Below are positions 12,501 through 23,273 of a stretch of DNA of 64,000 nt, piece by piece (within the stretch, counting starts at the first letter, position 1; every line of letters starts with the position of its first letter). The translations under genes were made by a program, and so were the position numbers. The notes beneath the pieces are model-generated. The model made no database searches. It had not been told where the DNA came from and worked only from the letters and a program-made list of their open reading frames with translations. Location of the stretch: positions 26,217,937 through 26,281,936 of the forward strand of contig OY855905.1 of the NCBI GenBank assembly GCA_963693305.1. Reading direction: 5' to 3'. The DNA comes from Meandrina meandrites (Eukaryota > Cnidaria > Anthozoa > Scleractinia > Meandrinidae).

Positions 12501-15500
12501 AGAGAGGCACTATGAAAGCAAAGTGTCTTGCCCAAGAACACAGTTCAGTGCCTCGGCCAGGGCTCGAACCTGGACCGCTTGATCTGGCGTCCAGCACACT
12601 AACCATTAGGCCACCATTCCTCCCAATTATTCACATACAATAGAACTAATCAATCCTATAACTTATATGAGTTTGCTATATCTGGTTGATCTTGCCCTAG
12701 CTTGCTTTGACAGTTTTTCTCTAGGTTCTCTGTTTTTTTTTTCCTTCACAAAAACCAACACTTCTAAATACCAATTTTGTCAAGAACAGTGGATGAAAAG
12801 CCACTCCGCAGAAATTTCACCGCAAATTCAGACCATTTATTTATTTTTATATTGATTTTATTTTATAATTATTTATAGATTATTTACTTTCATTCTCAAT
12901 GCTTTACAGCATCAAACTTCAAATACCATTACGATTAGGCTTCCATCAGTCGTACACAACACAGACCAGTAACTGCTGCATGACTGATGGAAGCCTGTTT
13001 GAATTTGAATTTTGATTTTTAGGGTCGTGTAGCATTGTGATTGACAGTATTGATTAGATTTTACCCTAGCTGTGATATCTCCACCAGCACCTTGTGAACT
13101 TTCAGTCGATGTTCCTACAGCACAATTAAACATGAGATAATTTATTATACTTACATGTACAGTTTTTAGTTTTCATCCAAATTGTACATAAAGACAAAGA
13201 TGTTATGAATTACAACAGCTTCACAGTTGTGAGTGTGCAGCTGTCAACTAGCATATTCATTCATGTACAGTTTCAACTATCTTTTGTATTATCAGTGCTT
13301 TAATTCAATAACATTTTAAGTAGGTGGCTGCCTTAGCTTTGTGCAGCACCTGCCAAAGTGCAAATTATATACAAAGCTGTAAACACCTCACTTTTTCAGG
13401 GAGCTGCATGGAATTTTAGCTGGTGATTCACCTCAAAATACCAGCTGGAGCTCTGGCAAGTGCCAGGCCATATTGAAAGCACTAAGAGGACTTCAACTAT
13501 ATATCCTGTTAAACTGAAACCTTGCATTCCAATCAATGTGGGTGGCACAGTGTCCTAATGGTTATCATATAATATAATGGTTATTATGGCCTTGCGCACG
13601 GTGTTGTCTACCACTCGATTTTCGGCCTAAGCAGTTGTATTTAATACTAATTTACTGTTTACAAAAACATTAGAATCTGACAATTTTCCCAAAAATGTTA
13701 GCTCAGATAACAAACTTAAAGTATTTTGTAAGTTAGAAGGCAATTTAGCGAAAGAGTGATACGTAAGAGCAAAAAGAACTTCAAAAATTGGTCAAAAATC
13801 AGCACTTCCGGCGTAACACAGCGTTCCCTTGAAGGCAGTGCCACAAAAATCGTACCTAACGTGCCCAGAGATCCAGCCATATCGTTCCCAAATCGTGCCC
13901 TGCTTTCCCTTCGTGCCTCATCGTTTGTATCGTTCTTAGCGTTCCAATCGTTCGTTAACAAGCGCGGTGTTTTTCCTTTCCCTCGTCGCGTGTTTTTATC
14001 AGTACAGCCAATTTTGCAAAGCTGGTTTTTGATGTCAGCTTTAATACTAAAAATTGATAAATTGCGAACTGGCCTGCACTTCAAAATAAATCTAAATCTA
14101 TTTCTCGTTCGCAAAGAACAAATCACTCGTAAGATTTCACCGCTGATAGGAGTTTCGTGAAGGGTAGATTTTGTCACGTGCTAAGCAACCAGTTCTGAAA
14201 CGGGATCAAATTTCATGCCAGCACCAAAACATTGAAAACATTGAACGCTATTCAATGGAATGATTGCTGATTTCTTTGAGTTTTCGAAACTGCAAAGCGC
14301 TAGAATATCTCAGAAAAGTTTGCTGTATTTATGAGTTTGAAGTCAGATGTAATTTTATTCCACTGAATCGAAGAACGAACAGCGCTTTTTGTTGTTTATT
14401 TATTCAGTGTTTGAGACATCTTTGTCGGTCGTCGGCGCCGCTTATTTTCCAAACACATTGGGCTTTCGTTTGACTTTCGTTCTGGAAATTTTATTTCGAG
14501 GTGCTTAAGACGAAACAGACCAGAAGGTAGGAAAGCAAACAAAACGAATTACGAACCTTCCTCTCCTTACGACTGGAGTCAGTCTAACTCCATAATAATG
14601 AAAGCGACTGCAATTGTATACCGCATGTGCTATCAACATTGGCAGGATAAAATCATTCTACTTGACTACTGTAAGGAACAATAGGAACGATTATGGGAAC
14701 GATCAGGGAACAATATGCATGATAGGACTGATACGCACGAGAAATGGAACCCTTGAGAGTGACGTAAGGAACGATAGGAACGGGCACGATAGGAACGAAA
14801 TTGACTAAAAGCAAAGATTTTTTCTAGGTAAATCAAAGTGACATTGCATTCGTATTAATAATTCTTCAACCGAAAAAAACATCGGTAAAAACTGAATTAA
14901 AAAAGTTGAAACAGTTTATGTGCACTCTAGTTTTGTCTTCCTTTTTCTCTTTATGCCGTAAAGTGCTGTGATGAAGCCAGCCGCGAAGACTCTGTTTTTC
15001 TTAGAAAATGCGCTAATTCCCAATCTTGTTTTTTAAACTTCCATAATTTTAATTTTACTTGAGCATCATGGAAAATTATTCGATTTTTCAGGTGCACATT
15101 CTTTATAGAAGAAGTTTGCCGATTTTCATTCAATTCTGAGCTAATTTAATAAGAGAAAATCAAGCGGTTTTGACGTCACGCAAAATGTTACGCTCATGAT
15201 CACCAACACGGTGTGCAAGGCTTTATATAATATGCACATAAATAAATTTTTAGCACATGGGTTTGAACACTGAGCAGGCTTATTCTGTTAATCATGTTCT
15301 TGATAGGCAAGCTTTCAAACTCTTAAAGGGACACTGTCACAGACATTTTTTGGCTTTTTTAGTAAAACAGCACCAAAATTACGACTAAGTACTTTCAACC
15401 ATGCAGGAAATGCTCCTAGAATGTAAACGGAAGGATATCAAGCAAATTGTTTAAAGAAGAGGGTGACGGTAAATAGTTTTCATCAAGTTTTCCAAACCAC

Positions 15501-18500
15501 AAGGACAGAACTTGAAAAAGGCTGGCTGACTTTTTCAAGTCGAGATCAAAAGCTCCCAATGGTATCACAGTAATACCACTCTATATTTAGGTTCAGTACA
15601 CTGGTATAGTAATTTTAAGAAAACTTGACCACTGTTAATAGGTTTTCAATGGTGAAAACATGTTTTTGGGCTGTTGAATTTTTGAAGTTATGCTTGTGAC
15701 AGCATCTCTTTAATTGCATTTTATCTATATGAGCTCAAACTGAGTTCTAGCAAACTGTTAGGGGCAACCTAAGCTAAAGAGTAGTATAAACACAGCTCAG
15801 ATCAAAATGTTTGTACAGGTTTCTCTTATAAAATTTCACTACCTAAATTAATTCAAAGAAAGAAACAAGGTATTACTAGAAATGGGGCTCTTTTCTTGTG
15901 CAGAACTATTGCTGGAACTAGAAACCTGCAAGATTAAAATAGAATTAAACAATAATAAATTATATCCTGACTTCTGTTTTCTTGTGGGAGGCTCGATGGA
16001 CTCTAGATCAAGCAGTTAAGAAGATGTGAGCCCAGGCTAGAGTCACTTCATTGTTTGGACAAAACACTTTCCTTTCACAATGCCTTTCTTCACATTAGTG
16101 TATTTAATTAAATGAGTACTGTTGAATTTAATGCCAGGGAGTAACCCTGTGATGGACTGGTGCTACAGTCCAGGGGGTAGCATAAATACGCATGGGCCTG
16201 TAGGCCTGATGCAAACTTGACCTTTACCTTACCTTTCACTTAGTTAGCTTGTTCATGAATAAATCAACGTTGGAGCAACGTAAAACTTAGTTATTAGAAC
16301 AGCCTTTTTTTTATAAGCTGCCAATTAAGTTCAAATTTTGTTACGTTGAATGGCGTGACAGATGAGCGAAAAATTAACCTTCAGTTAGACAACACAACTT
16401 CACGTGGTCCAGGTCTGAGAACAACATCCTTACCACTTTCATTTGAGAAGAAGGCCTGTCTGGATTTGTGCTGTTGGCTGTGACATTGACACAGTAGTGA
16501 CTTGGCCTAAAGATTAAAACAACTCACTTAGCAATGACAAAAAATGTTATCTTCATTAACAAAATCAATAAACATGTAATCTATTGGTATCCAAAAAAAA
16601 AACAAACTAAAATGTGCTGCATCAGTGGGGATATGAAACAAATGGTAATTGAAGTCACTGATCAATTGTAAATGACTAAAATACATGTAGGAATATAGTA
16701 ATTATCTTAGTCTCCTTTTTAAATTTTAAATTACTAGTGACTTTAATAAAAATATATATCTTTCGCTATAAAAATTCCCTTACTCAAGATGATGGAATTT
16801 GCTGTGAATTCTTTTAATGCACTTTCCATGCCTGTAATACACAACAGAACCATAACTTTGATTTAATATTAGTATTCAATTCTGGGTTCTGCAAACAGAG
16901 TATAAAATCAACACTGTCAAAAACAGTAGTTCTTATCCTGATTACATGTATATAATCCAGTGGTCTTAAACTCGTGAGAAACTGAGGGCTCACAGCCACA
17001 CCCCTACACCTTGGAAGCAGGATTTTGCTCATAAATCTGACTCGTCTCCAGCCGTCTCTTGGTCTCTGGCTGGGTCATTGTATTGTGTTCTTGGGCAAGA
17101 TACTTTACTCTCATGGTGCTTCTCTTCGCCCAATACGTATAAATGGGTACCAGCAAAATAATGCTGGGGGGTAACCTTGCAATGGATTAGCATCCCATCC
17201 AGGGAGGAGTAGAAATATTCCTAGTCACTTCATGCTATGGAAACCGGGATAAGCTCCCGCAGCATGGGCCACTTGGCTCGAACAAAGACTTCACCTTTAC
17301 CTACAAGAGTTTACTTTGATCCATTCAACTTGTGGCAACTCTTATACTTGTTTAGCCCAAACTTGACTGGAAGAAATATGATGACTCAGTTTTTTGGTAC
17401 ACAACATTCTAAGGAGGGGTATAGAATGGTCCTTGAAAAATCATGGGTCTCGGAAAAACAGTAGGCGAGTCTTGAAATCTTGGCGTAGCAAACTAGAGTC
17501 TCGGAATCTCGAGCTCGCAAAAAATAACGCTCATCTCGGAATCTCGAATTTTGAAATTGAGTCTCCGAGTCTCGCAAACCAAGCGAAAGTTTTAATCAGT
17601 TTGAACCGTCAAACAACGGCAACATCAACAGCAAAGTAGAGAGCTACGGAGCGTTAGACTAGAGTTGTAATAGTCTCGCACTGGGATTTCTAGATCACAG
17701 AGTCTCACGCTCAGATTTTTTAATCACAGTGTCTCGGGCTCGGATTTGAAATGAGGGTTTTGGCGTCTCGGCGAGTCTCGGATTTTACCATTCTATACCC
17801 CTCTTTAGAAGGGGCTGAAACTGGATTTTTGTGTGAGATACCTGTGGTATTGCATAGTAAATGTGATAGGGTTGTAAGCCTGTTTATGCAAATGTGTTGC
17901 AACATTGTATCCCACACTTGTACCCTTGGGTAGCCTATATTTTCCATTAGGAATCTTTCAAGAAATTCTATGCTATCAGGAAACGTTTTGCACAATCATC
18001 CATTTACATTCCATCTAAAATTTCCAGAATATTTTTGTAAATTGTAAACAGCCGGCCCTTGAGTCATGTGTAAACCAACTTAACCTATACTGGGATATAT
18101 TGCAAACGAATTTATGAAGTTAAGCTTGCAAGGTGTAGTGGTTTGTTTGTGTACATATAAAAGCATCCCAGGAAGATAATTAGATACAAGAGCGGTTCTT
18201 CACTACTTCCGGTCTACCAGGCAAAGAAGCATGTAGAAAACTATTTATGTACATATTCTGCCTCAGCTACTGCGGAAAATACAATTATTAACAATTATTT
18301 GTTGTGAATGTCATGTCGCAGATAAAGAACTATCAAGGAAATGAAGCTGTTGCATAGCAAAAGTCAAAACAGCATGATGTATGAGCTCGCATTACCTCTC
18401 ATTCAGCCAAGGCAAAGGCGAATATTTCTTGCAACGAAAGTGCTTTTGTGAACACAAGAAAACGTTTACGGGAGAAATTAAATAAAACAGTACCTCAAAA

Positions 18501-18705
18501 GAAGGGATCCAGCACCGACAAAGGAACTATCTAGATTTTCGTTCTCATGTTCTGGTCCCAAGTCATCGTGTTCGCACGAGTTCACTGGGGAGATGCTCGC
18601 AAGCCATCTTCGCTCCTCGGCCTTCAGGAGCAAAGAAAACAACCATTCGATCTGGTCTGGAGGAACCAGACGTTTTTCAGACTTCCAAGCACAAGCGTCC
18701 ACCAT
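6550..18705 (-). CDS. Unrecognised conserved-looking multi-exon gene, 5' portion (8 coding exons)
   Basis: Minus-strand exons, in transcript order: 18705-18494, 16506-16434, 15925-15877, 13114-13065, 12283-12117, 9694-9475, 8799-8558 and 6708-6550. All junctions have GT donors and AG acceptors, and phases agree throughout (2,0,1,0,2,0,2,2), which is strong support for the chain. The start is ATG at 18705 (MVDACAWKSEKRLVPPDQIE). The first 390 codons are visible: an N-terminal helix-rich block, a low-complexity Ser/Pro/Thr stretch (exons 3 to 6, including SPNTPYSPVSPSPSS), then a dense block (ELVMNVFELGKRQHQYL, FLVEELLSQLVVLERNHHPF, RSFWHYSRPPVREL, KEFELRYGVGMLFCKIS) that looks like a helical folded domain. 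No signal peptide, membrane segment or catalytic motif is visible. The last visible exon ends in phase 2 at a strong GTAAGT donor, so the gene continues left, probably past the LINE. I do not recognise the family; a cytosolic scaffold or trafficking protein is only a guess. Confidence 0.75.
6880..8118. mobile_element. Inverted-repeat DNA element hosting a second insertion
   Basis: CCTGCTAGGGGCCAATGCTC begins a 36-base block at 6880-6915 whose exact reverse complement is at 8083-8118. No mismatch is seen between the arms. The element at 6940-7908 lies inside. Outer ends may extend some tens of bases further. No coding frame survives, so it is non-autonomous. Confidence 0.65.
6940..7908. mobile_element. 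CAGGG-type non-autonomous element with CCGCATAAT array, TSD TAGTAT
   Basis: Left end CAGGGCATCTGACAGGATGC and right end complement CAGGGCATCTGATAGGGTGC are nearly identical terminal inverted repeats. The flanks TAGTAT (6934-6939) and TAGTAT (7909-7914) are a 6-bp duplication. Both ends carry iterations of CCGCATAAT: about three near 6975-7020 and five near 7797-7890. CAGGG ends are typical of hAT-like elements, and hAT subgroups with 5- or 6-bp duplications are known; the assignment here is inference. Confidence 0.7.
8283..8500 (-). mobile_element. tRNA-derived SINE, minus orientation
   Basis: Read on the minus strand, the head carries an A-box-like TGGTCTAATGG (8475-8485) and a B-box-like GGTTCCAGCCC (8432-8442), the internal RNA polymerase III promoter of tRNA-derived SINEs. 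The body (GTTCTTGGGCAAGGCACTTA and following) recurs at about seven other places in the window. It lies in intron 7 of the minus-strand gene. Confidence 0.7.
9721..10239. mobile_element. CAGGG-type element with GGCGAGTG array, TSD CATGTA, beside a splice acceptor
   Basis: Ends are CAGGGTTGGA on the left and, reverse-complemented, CACTGTTGGA on the right. CATGTA at 9715-9720 and 10240-10245 is a 6-bp target duplication. Both ends are packed with GGCGAGT/CTCGCC words. The insertion begins only 27 nt upstream (gene sense) of the exon starting at 9694, so it has replaced most of the natural upstream acceptor context. Confidence 0.7.
10343..11027. mobile_element. hAT-like non-autonomous element (CAGGGGCGTAGCCAGG ends)
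   Basis: The left end CAGGGGCGTAGCCAGG matches the complement of the right end, CAGGGGCATAGCTAGC, with few mismatches. Such CAGGGGCGTAGC termini are typical of hAT family ends. I could not find a convincing 8-bp duplication in the flanks. No transposase frame is present. Confidence 0.55.
11881..12025. repeat. Fold-back repeat (about 25-bp arms)
   Basis: GGTTTAAATTTATCTTTGGT at 11881 is the reverse complement of sequence ending near 12025 (ACCAAAGATAAATTTAAAC). Inner words (AATCAAACTGG) also pair imperfectly, so the whole 145 bp could fold. A short MITE is the likely source. Confidence 0.5.
12325..12626 (-). mobile_element. tRNA-derived SINE, minus orientation, fullest copy
   Basis: Minus-strand head with A-box-like TGGCCTAATGG (12603-12613) and B-box GGTTCGAGCCC (12560-12570), then the shared body and tail ending near 12330 (GACTTTACC then a T-run). 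About 300 bp; use it as the reference copy for the others in this window. Confidence 0.75.
13800..14810. mobile_element. Probable fold-back element with CGTTCC arrays
   Basis: The left part has CGTTCCC, TCGTTCCC, GCGTTCC and ATCGTTC words (about 13830-13955). The right part has the inverted words GGAACGAT, GGGAACGATC and repeated ATAGGAACG (14675-14800). I could not fix exact ends or a target duplication. The 153- and 134-codon open frames over the left part overlap on opposite strands and resemble nothing I know. Confidence 0.4.
15327..15709. mobile_element. TTAA-flanked MITE (AGGGACACTGTCAC family), copy 1
   Basis: AGGGACACTGTCAC after TTAA (15323-15326) and a right end ...GTGACAGCATCTCT before TTAA (15710-15713). 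TTAA duplications are the mark of piggyBac and Kolobok type elements. A second copy is in WDR91 intron 13 and a third, truncated one is next to it. Confidence 0.65.
15985..16245 (+). mobile_element. Diverged SINE copy, plus orientation
   Basis: Shares the body and the tail (GGCCTGTAGGCCTGATGC, then CTTGACCTTTACC) with the 12325-12626 SINE but on the other strand and with many changes. The tRNA-like head is degraded. Confidence 0.45.
17060..17305 (+). mobile_element. SINE copy, plus orientation, 5'-truncated
   Basis: From GTGTTCTTGGGCAAGATAC through GGGTACCAGCAAA to AACCGGGATAAGCTC and the tail ACTTCACCTTTACC it follows the body of the 12325-12626 SINE. The A/B-box head is missing. Confidence 0.65.
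17409..17808. mobile_element. MITE with GAGGGGTATAGAATGG ends and TCTCGG array
   Basis: GAGGGGTATAGAATGGT near 17414 is mirrored by ACCATTCTATACCCCTC near 17788-17803. Between them the word TCTCGG, often TCTCGGAATCTCG, is iterated many times. The short frames here are low-complexity by-products. Confidence 0.6.
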
Positions 18706-18918
18706 TCAGGTCTCCATACGTTCATAGAATGTTAGAGATTTTGGCAGAAATTTTACGCACAACCTCTGTCGCAGCCAAAAGTTTTCGTTTCCCAGAACTG
18801 CCCGGGAAGGCTTGGAGACCAATTCATCGTTGGGATCAAATAACAAAGAAAACATGAATTTTCATTGGCTGGCGGAGGTTGTAGAAAAAAAAAAGCTTAC
18901 ACTGAAGTTTATTTATTA

Positions 18919-19115
18919 TAAGGGCGCGTTCGTTTGGGATCAATCCGGAATAAGAATAATTGGAATAATGCAAGTTAGCGTTCGTTTGGCTGCTCTTCCT
19001 ATTCCGGAATACTTGGATTTCCATTCCAGCTATTCTGCTCCCAGGAGCAGAATAGCCGAAATATATTCCAGAATATATTCTTATTCCGGAATATTCCCAA
19101 ACGAACGCGCCCTTA
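18919..19115. mobile_element. Short MITE (AGGGCGCGTTCGTTTGGG ends)
   Basis: A 21-bp perfect terminal inverted repeat: 18919-18939 against 19095-19115, including a flanking TA that may be the target. The inside is rich in ATTCCGGAAT words on both strands. It sits just upstream of the first exon of the minus-strand gene (ATG at 18705). Confidence 0.7.
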
Positions 19116-19203
19116 GTTTGTTTATTTATTTCTAAACATTGCAATATACTTATAAACGAAATCTCGTGGCTAACTTGCCCGGGATTCCACGAGATTTCTT
19201 TTA

Positions 19204-19333
19204 GAGTGGTTTTACTTAACCCGTGAAATAGCAACTGAACTTTCAGATAGTATTACACGCTAATTCCATTGTTTTCTTTTGTTTAGTCTTGACTATTACG
19301 CACTAATTGTCACCTGTTGTTTCACAACCACTC
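19204..19333. mobile_element. Short MITE (GAGTGGTTTTACTTAACC family), copy 1
   Basis: Begins GAGTGGTTTTACTTAACCCG and ends ...GTTTCACAACCACTC. The same body, in the opposite orientation, is at 44027-44167 in the PEBP gene. About 130 bp. Confidence 0.55.
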
Positions 19334-19670
19334 TATCCAAATCTCGTGACTAACTTGCGGAAGGGGATCTCCCGCGGAAGATTTTCTCCAGCTTTCGAGG
19401 ATGTAAATAGTCGTGTGATTACAAACGTGTTTTGTTTATAAATCATTCGGGAAATGACAGTGTTATTCTTGGGTTTCTCATCAATGAAAAGCTTAACTTA
19501 CTTGCTTTAGAAGAAATATAATAAAAATCTGCCAAAAAAAATCTGCGAGACCACAGCGACAAACGGATGAGTGCGTCAGATCTCCTGTACTCTTGGATCA
19601 GTAAATTCGTATACGAAATACATACGAACTGAAACTTCCGTAATCACGCAGATTTTTAGCGCCCATTGTT

Positions 19671-19754
<84 letters not shown>
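19671..19754. repeat. (TAA)n microsatellite
   Basis: About 84 bp of uninterrupted TAA. It abuts the left end of a pogo-like element whose right end abuts another TAA array on the same strand. Confidence 0.95.
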
Positions 19755-19755
<1 letters not shown>

Positions 19756-21372
19756 CCCGTTAATACGGACACCAAGGGGACAGGCCAAATTGTCCGTATT
19801 AACGGGGTGTCCGTATTAAGCGGGGTCTCAGAAAAAAGTCACGGATACACGTTTTCTCGACGCAAAGACGAAGGAAAACGTTTTTACGGCAACATAACGT
19901 TGTTTAATTGTACTGTAATTGTAACAAATGCAAACTGTGAACTCCCTGACTAAAATTAATAGTTTTTACGAAAACCGTACGATCTAGTCATACACTCGAA
20001 CTAAACTTTAATAAACTCAACAGTGGAATTATTCGACAATGTCGCAACTATACTATGTACAAGAAATAAAACTCATTTCAACAGCAACAGAACGTTTTCT
20101 ATAAAATTTCCTTTGTAACTGAAACTCGCAACTGTTCCTAAACTCTACCAACCCATTTGAAAAAGTCGGTAACTTTACTTTGCACGGAAGCTTTTAGCTT
20201 GTGACACAAGCGATCGGCAATCGAACGAAATCGAACACCAGACTTTCAGTGAGTTCGATTTCCGAACAAATCGAATTCAATCGAAAAAATCGAACTCAAT
20301 CGAACTCAATCCATCTGATTGTGTTCGATTGGGTTCGGAAACCGAACTCAATCGTACACAATTAAATGGATTGCGTTCGATTGGCTCTGGTAAACCTATA
20401 CAAAGCAAGCCCAAAGCAACCCCAAAGCAAACCCATCAAAATAGGTTTTTCTTCTGCCCTTTTACAATTTATTCTTATAACAGAAACCCCATTTATAAAC
20501 TGTCCACGGCATTTAAGGACCTTTAAGAGAACAGAACACGTTGAAGGTGACCTAATTGTCTGTGCTTGTTTGCAATTCGGAATGTACGGCCTGTCTCGCC
20601 TATTTTCTTTAAAACCTTGAAAACTTCGCCATCCTTGACGTCAAAGCGGCATTTCTCGTAGCCTTTTACTACGCATTTGAAACTTACAATCCACAGCGCG
20701 TCTGAAGCCATTTCTGCGGAATTTCTTCGTTTACGAAAAACACGTGCGCTACACTCCGGGTTGAAGTAACTCGAGCTTCCAAGATCTGGTTATGGATTTT
20801 CAACGCCTGTTTTACACAAATCACGAGTTCGAAAATCGAACGTTCGATTGGGTTCGATTGATTTTTTTTCTTTTCGGTGAGTTCGATTTCGTTCGATTGC
20901 CGAACGCAATCGAACTCAATCCATGAATTGAGTTAGATTGAGTTCGATTGAGTTCGATTGAAATTTAGTTCGCTTGGGTTCGATTGACTATGCCGGGAGG
21001 AAAAGGCAAGTAAAGTGAAGGGGTCAAACACCGGAAGTCACGCTATTAAGCTTGTAATAAAATGGTTTTAACTCTTCGAATCGCAAATTCTGTAATTATT
21101 TGACCAGGGTCCAATGTCTTCAAGTTAGCAAATAACCGCGACAATGAAAATTCACAGTGCGCAGATAAATAGTGTCCGTAAAGCGGGGTTGACAATGTAT
21201 AAGAGTTTGTCACTCGGGACACGGAAAAGTGTCCGTTGTCCGTATTAACGGGTGTCCGTATAAGCGGGTTAATTTAAGAGAAAATGCATGAGGTTTTCGC
21301 CGGGACCAACGAAACTGTCCGTAATACCGGGGTGTCCGTATTAAGCGGGTGTCCGTAGAGCGGGGTTCCACT

Positions 21373-21373
<1 letters not shown>
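19755..21373. mobile_element. pogo/Tigger-like element inserted in a (TAA)n array, with a nested insertion
   Basis: The right end reads GCGGGGTTCCACTG followed by TA (21374-21375). The left end is ACCCCGTTAATACGGACACC without the outermost CAGTGGA, apparently lost to the microsatellite. The phrase GTGTCCGTATTAA(G)CGGGG recurs several times near both ends. CAGTGGAACC ends and a TA target fit the pogo/Tc1 superfamily; no transposase frame is present. A fold-back element fills 20205-20990. Confidence 0.6.
20205..20990. mobile_element. Fold-back element with TTCGATTG arrays, nested
   Basis: The left part (20215-20390) and right part (20825-20985) carry many iterations of TCGAACTCAATCGAA / TTCGATTGAGTTCGATT, in opposite orientation at the two ends. 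The middle, 20400-20810, is unrelated and non-coding as far as I can see. Exact boundaries are approximate. Confidence 0.5.

Positions 21374-21374
<1 letters not shown>

Positions 21375-21445
<71 letters not shown>
21375..21445. repeat. (AAT)n microsatellite
   Basis: About 70 bp of uninterrupted TAA/AAT on the same strand as the array at 19671-19754; probably the other half of one array split by the pogo-like insertion. Confidence 0.95.
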
Positions 21446-21446
<1 letters not shown>

Positions 21447-21801
21447 TTTATAATAACAGAACATTGTAATTTTATACTTTTTCCGCTTTTCCAGTTTATC
21501 TTTTTATTCAACAGTGTCACGTTATATTTTCGTTTATTTGAAAACTCATTCATATTTTAAACGTCTGCTGTTTCGCAAAAGGAACCGTTGTAATTTTATT
21601 GTCTTTGCATACTTTTCCACTCATCCTTGTGCGAGTACGTGGCTGCCCGAAATAACCACCATTGGCTATTGAGAAACTGGGCAGCCATCCTTTGTGTTAG
21701 CATCAGTTTTGGCTAATTTATCTGATGATAGCCTGCGTCGCAGACGAAATCTAACCCCGGCTAGTGTATAGGAATTTACAGAAAACTGATATGGGATATG
21801 A

Positions 21802-21894
21802 TAGTCTCCTTCGCAGCCGTTTTTAGTATCGTCACGCAACGCTCCTCCCCGTTGCGTTGCGTGACGACACTAAAAACGGCTGCGAGGGAGACTA
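21802..21894. repeat. Hairpin MITE (TAGTCTCC ends)
   Basis: TAGTCTCCTTCGCAGCCGTT at 21802 pairs with the complement ending at 21894 (AACGGCTGCGAGGGAGACTA), leaving a loop near TCCTCCCC. A related hairpin (GCCTCCCATGCAGCTGTTTT and mirror) is at about 30065-30150. Confidence 0.6.
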
Positions 21895-21899
21895 GACAT

Positions 21900-22952
21900 G
21901 GGACTGATCCAAACGGCGTATACAGCGACCAAAAAAAAAAGAAGTGTCACATTTCAAAACCGCTCAGCCTCTGAGGAAGATTTGTGTTGCAAACCAAAAC
22001 ATACTGCCACAGTTGTATATTTTTGGTCTCTCACACAGTTGGCGTTTGCGGTAGGTACTTCTGGAAAGACCTAAATGACTGCACAAGAGAGGTATATGGG
22101 GGAGGGGGGAGGGTGTTGGTTGGACATTTGTGAATGTCGGGCTCACGAGACCTTTTCATGTGGTCTCGCTTTTCTTGTAAAAGAAAACGTCGGCCCGCTC
22201 TAAGTACAAGATTTACGTGACGCTCCTTGAAACAGCTGCGTAGAAGACTAAGCCAAATCAGGAAATTTTCTAGCTCGTGTAATCCAGTTGTACCAAACCA
22301 TTACCATGAGGAAACAGACTGTTTGTTTTAAATGTTTGTTTAATATATTTATCATTCACAACCGTTCTAGAAATATTATATATTCTTGCTAAATACAGCT
22401 TTGACGTATTTTGTTTACACGGAAAAATTTTACAAAATATATATATACCTGTCATATATAACTGATCTGAATCGCATATCGTATTTACATTGCAAATATG
22501 GTTTGGAAAGCAATATGTAGTCAAAAATATTCAATAGGGAGCGCAATACAAACAAAACAAAAGTTACAAAATTTATGAATTATTATATTAATAAACTTAT
22601 TTCTTTCTAAGAACCATAAAAAAGTGTCATCTCTGTTATTTCGCGTTCGAAACTGATTTCGATTATAAAAGTAATCCAACTATTTATTTATTTATTGCAT
22701 ATTTGCTTATTTATTTGTTTTTTTATTATTAACATTAAACATTCAAAATTAATATTACTGTATTTTATTATTTATTTATTTTCTTTCCTCGACCATTACA
22801 GGCAGCCCAAGGTTATGATACAAGAGAATGGGAAGCCTGTGCTCTACTAATGGATTATAAAAGTGTTTAAACAAGCAAGCAACCGTGGACGATGATCCTA
22901 CAGGTATACGTTGGATCAATAATGATCTGATCGGTTTAAAATAGAAAAATGA
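21900..22952. other. No gene recognised (intergenic)
   Basis: AT-rich sequence with ATTTATTTATTT runs (about 22680-22790) that, on the minus strand, supply several AATAAA words downstream of the WDR91 stop at 23274. One of these could be the WDR91 polyadenylation signal, but which one cannot be told from sequence alone. Confidence 0.4.
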
Positions 22953-23131
22953 AGACTATAAAAAAGCAGAAACCGATACAACGTAGAAAGGTTTTAAATT
23001 TGTGTACTATATTTCGGCTGGCCAAACCAGCCTTCTTCAGTACCTGAAGAAGGCTGGTTTGGCCAGCCGAAATATAGTACACAAATTTAAAACCTTTCTA
23101 CGTTGTATCGGTTTCTGCTTTTTTATAGTCT
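22953..23131. repeat. Perfect palindrome, 88-bp arms, 3-nt spacer
   Basis: 22953-23040 and 23044-23131 are exact reverse complements by my base-by-base reading, separated by TAC. The centre is CCTTCTTCAG-TAC-CTGAAGAAGG. It lies about 140 bp beyond the WDR91 stop, likely inside its 3' UTR. Confidence 0.85.
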
Positions 23132-23273
23132 ACTAATAGGCTCGTTGGCTCCCAACGTCGCCAATGTCTGCTTTGTCGTCCAACTTTTCATAGGGCTCCG
23201 CCATCTTGGATTTGACTGCCTCGGAAAAATCCTGAGGATGAGGACAATGATAGACGTGATGGAACACACATTA

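Noticed and set aside
13716..14177. 153-codon minus and 134-codon plus open frames
   Set aside because: They overlap on opposite strands inside a CGTTCC-type repeat, with no domain and no splice signals.
19571..19819. Open frames of poly-Asn, poly-Leu, poly-Ile and poly-Tyr (19.6, 21.3 and 34.5 kb)
   Set aside because: They are translations of (TAA)n or (ATT)n arrays and have no other coding features.
22990..23100. Hammerhead-ribozyme-like core (CTGAAGA, GGCTGG hairpin, CCGAAA) in the palindrome
   Set aside because: The CUGANGA and GAAA words flank a good stem II, but the base after CUGAAGA is unpaired, and too few bases separate GAAA from any cleavage triplet to make stem III. Likely coincidence unless a dimeric form is shown.
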